DNA of 10,303 nt from Saccoglossus kowalevskii. Lineage: Eukaryota > Hemichordata > Enteropneusta > Harrimaniidae. The notes under the pieces are model-generated. The model made no database searches and had not been told where the DNA came from. It was given only the letters and a program-made list of their open reading frames with translations. The stretch spans positions 134,876 through 145,178 of the forward strand of contig NW_003143817.1 of assembly GCF_000003605.2 (NCBI RefSeq), in the 5' to 3' direction. How positions within the stretch are numbered: the first letter of the stretch is position 1; each line of letters begins with the position of its first letter. Below are positions 6,593 through 10,303 of the stretch, piece after piece. The position numbers were made by a program, and so were the translations under genes.

Positions 6593-6674
6593 ATATACAT
6601 TGGAAGTAAATTATAATGTACATAGTAGAGGGCCAAAAATAAGTATATTAATATGAAGATTAACTAACCAAATT

Positions 6675-6680
6675 AATAAA
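6675..6680 (+). terminator. Candidate polyadenylation signal AATAAA
   Basis: This is an AATAAA hexamer about 370 bases after the nvd stop codon, with a second one about 13 bases on (near 6688-6693). The region is AT-rich, so chance hexamers are expected and no clear downstream GT-rich element stands out. It is a candidate only; the true 3' end is not visible from sequence alone. Confidence 0.25.
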
Positions 6681-6769
6681 TAACTAAATAAATGAATATG
6701 AAAGTTAATACAAATACTGTAGGTGATGAATAAACATATAGCTTATTAATCAATAAGTGAACAAATATG

Positions 6770-6869
6770 TCTGTATGGCATCACGCTTTGCAGACACCAC
6801 CACCGGCACCAAACACCGCAGGGCATTTGCGAAAGCGGTACCGCCAAAACTAACATGATGCCATACAGA
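6770..6869. mobile_element. About 100-bp MITE-like element with 14-bp terminal inverted repeats
   Basis: TCTGTATGGCATCA (6770-6783) is the exact reverse complement of 6856-6869. Subterminal CGCTTT (6784-6789) also pairs with AAAGCG (6832-6837). The interior (about 6790-6850) is visibly GC-richer than the surrounding AT-rich spacer, which suggests foreign origin. One reading is an 88-bp element (6776-6863) bounded by TA dinucleotides, inserted into a palindromic TCTG-TA-CAGA site; otherwise the full 14 bp are the termini and no target duplication is visible. It has no coding capacity. Confidence 0.6.
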
Positions 6870-7042
6870 ACTTCTAAGTCTAAGAAAATAAGTTTTGGTA
6901 AAATCAATCAGGTTAAAAAAATGAATAAATAAACAACTTGGCAAACAAAATCATATGTATCTAGTTTTCTGCCAATAATAATTGTTTAATCATTTTTTTT
7001 GAATGAGCTGCGTGAGATTTTTTGGGTCATATACTAACATAT

Positions 7043-7562
7043 TGACTCAATGAGACACTGACATGTGACAATCCACATACTGACTCAATGAGCACTGTCA
7101 TGTGACAATCCACATATTGACTCAATGAGACACTGACATGTGGCAATCCACATATTGACTCAATGAGACACTGACATGTGGCAATCCACATACTGACTCA
7201 ATGAGACACTGACATGTGACAATACACATGCTGACTCAATGAGACACTGACATGTTACAATCCACATGCTGACTCAGTGAGACACTGACATGTAACAATC
7301 CACATGCTGACTCAATGAGACACTAACATGTGGCAATCCACATATTGACTCAATGAGACACTGGCATGTGGCAATCCACATATTGACTCAATGAGACACT
7401 GACACGTGGCAATCCACATGCTGATTCAGTGAGACACTGACATGTAACAATCCACATGCTGACTCAATGAGACATTGACATGTGGCAATCCACATGCTGA
7501 CTCAATGAGACACTGACATGTAACAATCCACATACTGACTCAATGAGACACTGACTTGTGAT
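7043..7562. repeat. Minisatellite, 38-bp unit, about 13.7 copies
   Basis: Thirteen full units (start positions 7043, 7081, 7118, then every 38 bases to 7498) are followed by a partial one from 7536. Unit 2 is one base short. Each starts TGACTCAATGAGACACTGAC and continues with an ATGTG...CACAT inverted pair. In unit 12 the pair is a perfect 7-bp stem (CATGTGG, CAAT loop, CCACATG). Units 7 and 11 share two otherwise rare variants (an AG change in the heptamer flank and a TAA in the stem), hinting at a four-unit higher-order duplication. There are no spacers, so it is not a CRISPR array. Confidence 0.97.
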
Positions 7563-7974
7563 GATTACTCTACATGAAAGTTCACATGTCGGAGATTGCA
7601 TATTTTCTCATGGAATAATCATTTTTAATAAGTGTCAGTTTGTTCTCACTTGAAGAAGAATATAGGATGATAATAATGATGGTGTATGTACAGTGTACAT
7701 ATTAAGTACTGTAATTGTCTTCATTTCTGTCCACTGTTATGCAATGCCAAACAATGCACCTAAGGTAGTCCAGGTTACCATTAAACCCTCAGACAGCTAT
7801 TTTGCCTTCTGCAAACTGATTTTATTTGATGCCCCCTAAAAATGTAAATAAACATGCAAATTGTGATTCGCCATTGTATAGTTACATCGCATAAATCCCA
7901 ATCAAAAAAATTTCAAAAGTGGTACTTTATAATATTTTTGGGCCATTTTTGTAGAATGTTATTTTAATGTCTAT

Positions 7975-8035
7975 TAGAAAGTGTAATGGTTAATACCTTT
8001 GCTTTGCTTTGGCAGATCAAGAAATCAAATCCCAT
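7975..8035 (+). repeat. Possible degraded tRNA-derived repeat
   Basis: GTGTAATGGTTAATACC resembles a tRNA D-arm/A-box stretch, and ATCAAATCCCA, about 40 bases later, resembles a T-arm/B-box (GTTCRANYC with changes). The spacing is tRNA-like. No cloverleaf can be drawn with confidence and no tail or target duplication is seen. Confidence 0.25.
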
Positions 8036-8238
8036 GTGAAAAACTTTTTTACTCCTTTATTTTAATTTTTTTTAAATGAAGAATTCTATTATTTTTATGT
8101 ATTTTTGTCTTTGAATTATTTTTTGTCCTTGTTCAGCATTTTCTTTGGTTTTCTTATCATATCACATTTTTTTTTGTAAATGTTTAATTTTTCTTATGTA
8201 TTTCAAATGAATTTAATAATAGAATTCTACTAGGACTT

Positions 8239-8290
8239 TTCGCTTGGGTTATCATATTAAAGCGCGGTGGTCGTCGCGTGTTCGAATTTC
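8239..8290 (+). repeat. Possible second degraded tRNA-like relic
   Basis: GTTCGAATTTC (8280-8290) is close to a B-box, and CGCTTGGGTTATCAT lies upstream at a D-arm-like distance. The short GC-rich stretch GCGCGGTGGTCGTCGCG between them stands out from the AT-rich context. It is too degenerate for a firm call. Confidence 0.22.
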
Positions 8291-8507
8291 ATGTAAATAA
8301 ACAATGTATTTTACACGCCTTTAAAGAAACAGTGCTGGTAATAATTAGGGCTAAACCATTCAGCAAAATAAGGAGGGATGTGCAGTATTTACCAAATCCA
8401 ATCAGGTTGCTTGGAAAATTTCATTGAAGTTCATGATAAATAAAATGAATTTGTCAACTGAAATTTATAACTTGGATAACCACAAGACTTATATTTTTGA
8501 GTTGCTT

Positions 8508-8633
8508 TACATAATACACACTCTACATTACATAATACACACTCTACATTACATAATACACACTCTACATTACATAATACACACTCTACATTACATAATA
8601 CACACTCTACATTACATAATACACACTCTACAT
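8508..8633. repeat. Six identical tandem copies of a 21-bp unit
   Basis: The unit starts TACATAATACACACTCTACA and is repeated six times without a single difference, then breaks off after TACAC. Because 21 is a multiple of three, one frame stays open (YIIHTLH repeated). That is a by-product of the period, not evidence of a protein. Confidence 0.97.
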
Positions 8634-8697
8634 TACACTCCTTTAAAGAGACATTATGAGTATATGTATATACTTATACAGAGCATGCCATGTGTAG

Positions 8698-8713
8698 TTT
8701 TTTTTTTTTTTTT
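8698..8713. repeat. Poly-T run (16 bases)
   Basis: A homopolymer tract. It could be the poly-A tail of a minus-strand retroposon, but nothing recognisable follows it at 8714 onward, so it is reported as a simple tract. Confidence 0.7.
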
Positions 8714-8999
8714 GACATCCTGGAATGATTTGCACTTTTTTTAGAATGTCTGGTGTTTAGAAATCTATTTTTTATTGACTTGTCTAATATACCATTGAGC
8801 AAACAACTTGTGTGTTAGGTAAAACAGTAAATGCATATTTGATAGTGTTTAGATACGTGAACAGCAAGTTATCATGTGTTTATGATTATAAATGTCAAAG
8901 TTGTGGTCAGCTTCTTGTAAATGTGTGCAATTTGTTTGTGCATTTACATACAACAGTGTTTAGTCAGAAATACACTCAATAACTGACTACCAATAACAT

Positions 9000-9200
9000 A
9001 GAAAATGGTAATACTTGCAGAATATAGTATTATAATACATGTAGTAATACTAATAAAAAATAGTAATAGTAATACTAGTAGAAAATAGTAATACATGTAC
9101 TTGTAGAATAATTTAAAGAACTTATAATAAAACTTGTAGAATACAGAATTTAAGTAGACAACTAATACATGTAATGTATAAGTGAATATACATGTACTTC
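9000..9200. repeat. Low-complexity TAGTAATAC / TACATGTA-rich tract
   Basis: Degenerate repeats built from TAGTAATAC, AGAAAATAGTAATAC and TACATGTA fill this stretch. It is AT-rich, with no coding signal. Confidence 0.7.
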
Positions 9201-9318
9201 TATTGCGAAATGTTTATTATTTACTCTAGTGATATTCATCTTTTATTATTTTTCTCATTTATAGGAATATGATTTAAATTTCAGAAATGACACAAATGAT
9301 GTCAATTAACGATATTTA

Positions 9319-9742
9319 ATATATCAGTCTGATAGCATAGTGGTTGTCGCATCAGACTCATGATCGGTAAACCCAAGTTCAAATCCTACCTTAGGCTGAT
9401 CATCGAAAGGGTCAACCCCTACCCTGGGTGAGTGTACCACAGACTCAATGGGAAGGCCAATTCCACTTGCCGAGATTCATTCACTAACGAATGCGACTTT
9501 GAGGGAACCTTGGTTAAGGTCTGCATGTGGTTGACGCCAGGATAGCACCTTAAATTGTCATTTGATAGGAAGATGACCGCACAGCCCTCTGTAGTCCCAA
9601 ACATGAATCTGTGGCAAAATGCACTATGTGTCAGCACTAGCACTTGCTCTTACAAAAAAAGTCAGGAGAGACAACAGTGACATTCAATGTCCGTAACTGT
9701 CGCCTAGCACAAAAAATAAAATAAAATATATATATCAGTCTG
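9319..9742 (+). mobile_element. tRNA-derived SINE with 13-bp target-site duplication
   Basis: The element occupies 9332-9729. It is flanked by exact 13-bp copies of ATATATCAGTCTG (9319-9331 and 9730-9742), the mark of reverse-transcribed insertion. Its head has an A-box TAGCATAGTGGT (from 9333) and a B-box-like AGTTCAAATCC (about 9376-9386), the internal RNA polymerase III promoter of a tRNA. The intervening loop CTCATGA, with CAT at its centre, recalls elongator tRNA-Met. About 300 bases of tRNA-unrelated body follow, then a CAAAAAATAAAATAAAATAT tail. If the repeat marks the true edge, the first six or seven bases of the acceptor stem are missing (5' truncation). No family name is assigned. 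Confidence 0.85.
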
Positions 9743-10303
9743 CATGTGTTTCTAATACGCCGACTACAAGTACCAACGCCTGTCCAAACTAATCTGCGTA
9801 TCTACTAAGCCAAACATACACTCAGGATAACTTGTGTGTCTGCGTAATAAAGAATACTGATATATGTTTGCAATGTATTGTTCCCTGTATGTACATGAAT
9901 ACATTTATAGAGACGAGTAAACAACAGTAATGCCTTTTTTGAACGAAATACAAATATTGTAATGCCGAGTGTGTTGATGCGACTTGATGCAAAATCATCT
10001 CAAACTGAGATAAATAATATACATTCTGAAATTCTTTTTCATTTTCAATGACTTCACCAGCAACAGTTTCCAAGCTTTTCCGTTCCATGAGTATCTTTTC
10101 ATCGAAAGCTTTAGTCTACAATTAGTGAGACAAATCTAAAGAAACACTTGAAGCCCAGACACTTGTTTTATAAGCACTACACATCAGGCGACTACATCGT
10201 CATCAAAAATACTGAGATCATTGGAAACTAAAAGTTAATATATATTGATAAATCTAAAGTTATTGTTTTCAATGGAAAGGGTAAAATCCTAAGCACACGT
10301 AAC
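9743..10303. other. Right flank, no recognised gene
   Basis: Mixed-composition DNA after the SINE. Apart from the uncertain minus-strand frame ending at 9822, I see no gene, RNA or repeat here. Confidence 0.5.
9822..10088 (-). other. Open frame of uncertain status
   Basis: Reading leftward from an ATG at 10088, the first part (MERKSLETVAGEVIENEKEF and on to FEMILHQ) has balanced, charged composition, unlike the low-complexity translations of the surrounding AT-rich DNA. The latter half turns hydrophobic and cysteine-rich without pattern, as if running into non-coding DNA. It could be a first exon of a minus-strand gene. There is no recognisable family, no clear splice donor and no supporting context. 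Confidence 0.15.

Larger units (their letters stand above)
7563..8507. other. Spacer with two doubtful tRNA-like relics
   Basis: AT-rich non-coding DNA with T runs (8045-8200). A 17-bp palindrome TATGTACA-G-TGTACATA lies at 7685-7701. Around 7975-8035 and 8239-8290 there are sequences resembling degraded tRNA promoter boxes, listed separately. No gene is recognised. Confidence 0.6.

Noticed and set aside
7043-7562. CRISPR-like array
   Set aside because: Repeats are directly contiguous at 38 bp with no unique spacers, and the context is an intron-containing animal gene.
8424-8744. 106-residue open frame with repeated YIIHTLH
   Set aside because: The frame is open only because the 21-bp satellite unit is a multiple of three. 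The repeat copies are identical at the DNA level, the flanking parts are low-complexity, and no family is recognised.
9332-9400. Functional tRNA-Met gene
   Set aside because: The acceptor stem is incomplete and the anticodon stem has mismatches. The sequence continues into a SINE body with target duplications.
9419-9643. 74-residue minus-strand frame
   Set aside because: It lies wholly inside the SINE body and has no independent coding signal.

Overview
The window is nuclear DNA from an animal, most likely an invertebrate. The only confidently coding locus is interrupted by spliceosomal introns, the spacer DNA is AT-rich, and there are micro/minisatellites, a tRNA-derived SINE and several small inverted-repeat insertions. 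There are no bacterial operons or ribosome-binding sites. The encoded family (Neverland/DAF-36) is known from insects, nematodes, molluscs, sea urchins, tunicates and some vertebrates, so it does not fix the phylum. The base composition and abundance of small MITE-like repeats would suit a marine invertebrate; that is inference.

Gene. Positions 2533-6308 (+) carry the last six exons of a cholesterol 7-desaturase (Neverland/DAF-36-type Rieske oxygenase). The six exons join without a frame break into 330 C-terminal residues that include a Rieske [2Fe-2S] site, a mononuclear non-heme iron site and a conserved C-terminus ending in TAA. Intron phases are 1 (entering), 1, 0, 2, 0, 0. The phase-0 intron 3571-4245 is of the GC-AG class, and the reading frame requires that. 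Roughly 100 N-terminal residues (membrane anchor and the lead-in to the Rieske domain) are absent. Their exons are upstream of the window or not recognisable in 1-2532; one weak hydrophobic candidate lies at 1202-1328.

Upstream flank and introns. 1-2532 is otherwise without recognisable genes. Most notable are two perfect or near-perfect hairpins (176-215, 1049-1078), each abutted by an exact 7-bp direct repeat. A third of the same build sits in the first visible intron (3053-3077). All three begin CANRG and end CYNTG. They look like minute terminal-inverted-repeat insertions with 7-bp target-site duplications.

Downstream flank. After the stop codon come a stray minisatellite-like unit (6387-6426), an 11-bp-stem hairpin (6549-6592), an approximately 100-bp MITE-like element (6770-6869), a 13.7-copy, 38-bp minisatellite (7043-7562) with a canonical AP-1 heptamer in 13 units, two doubtful tRNA-like relics (about 7975-8035 and 8239-8290), a six-copy identical 21-bp repeat (8508-8633), low-complexity DNA (9000-9200), and a tRNA-derived SINE (9332-9729) bracketed by an exact 13-bp target-site duplication. 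The last 500 bp hold one weak minus-strand open frame of unknown status.

The gene's product would act on membrane cholesterol to make 7-dehydrocholesterol. The rest of the window is repeat and spacer DNA with no demonstrated connection to that function.
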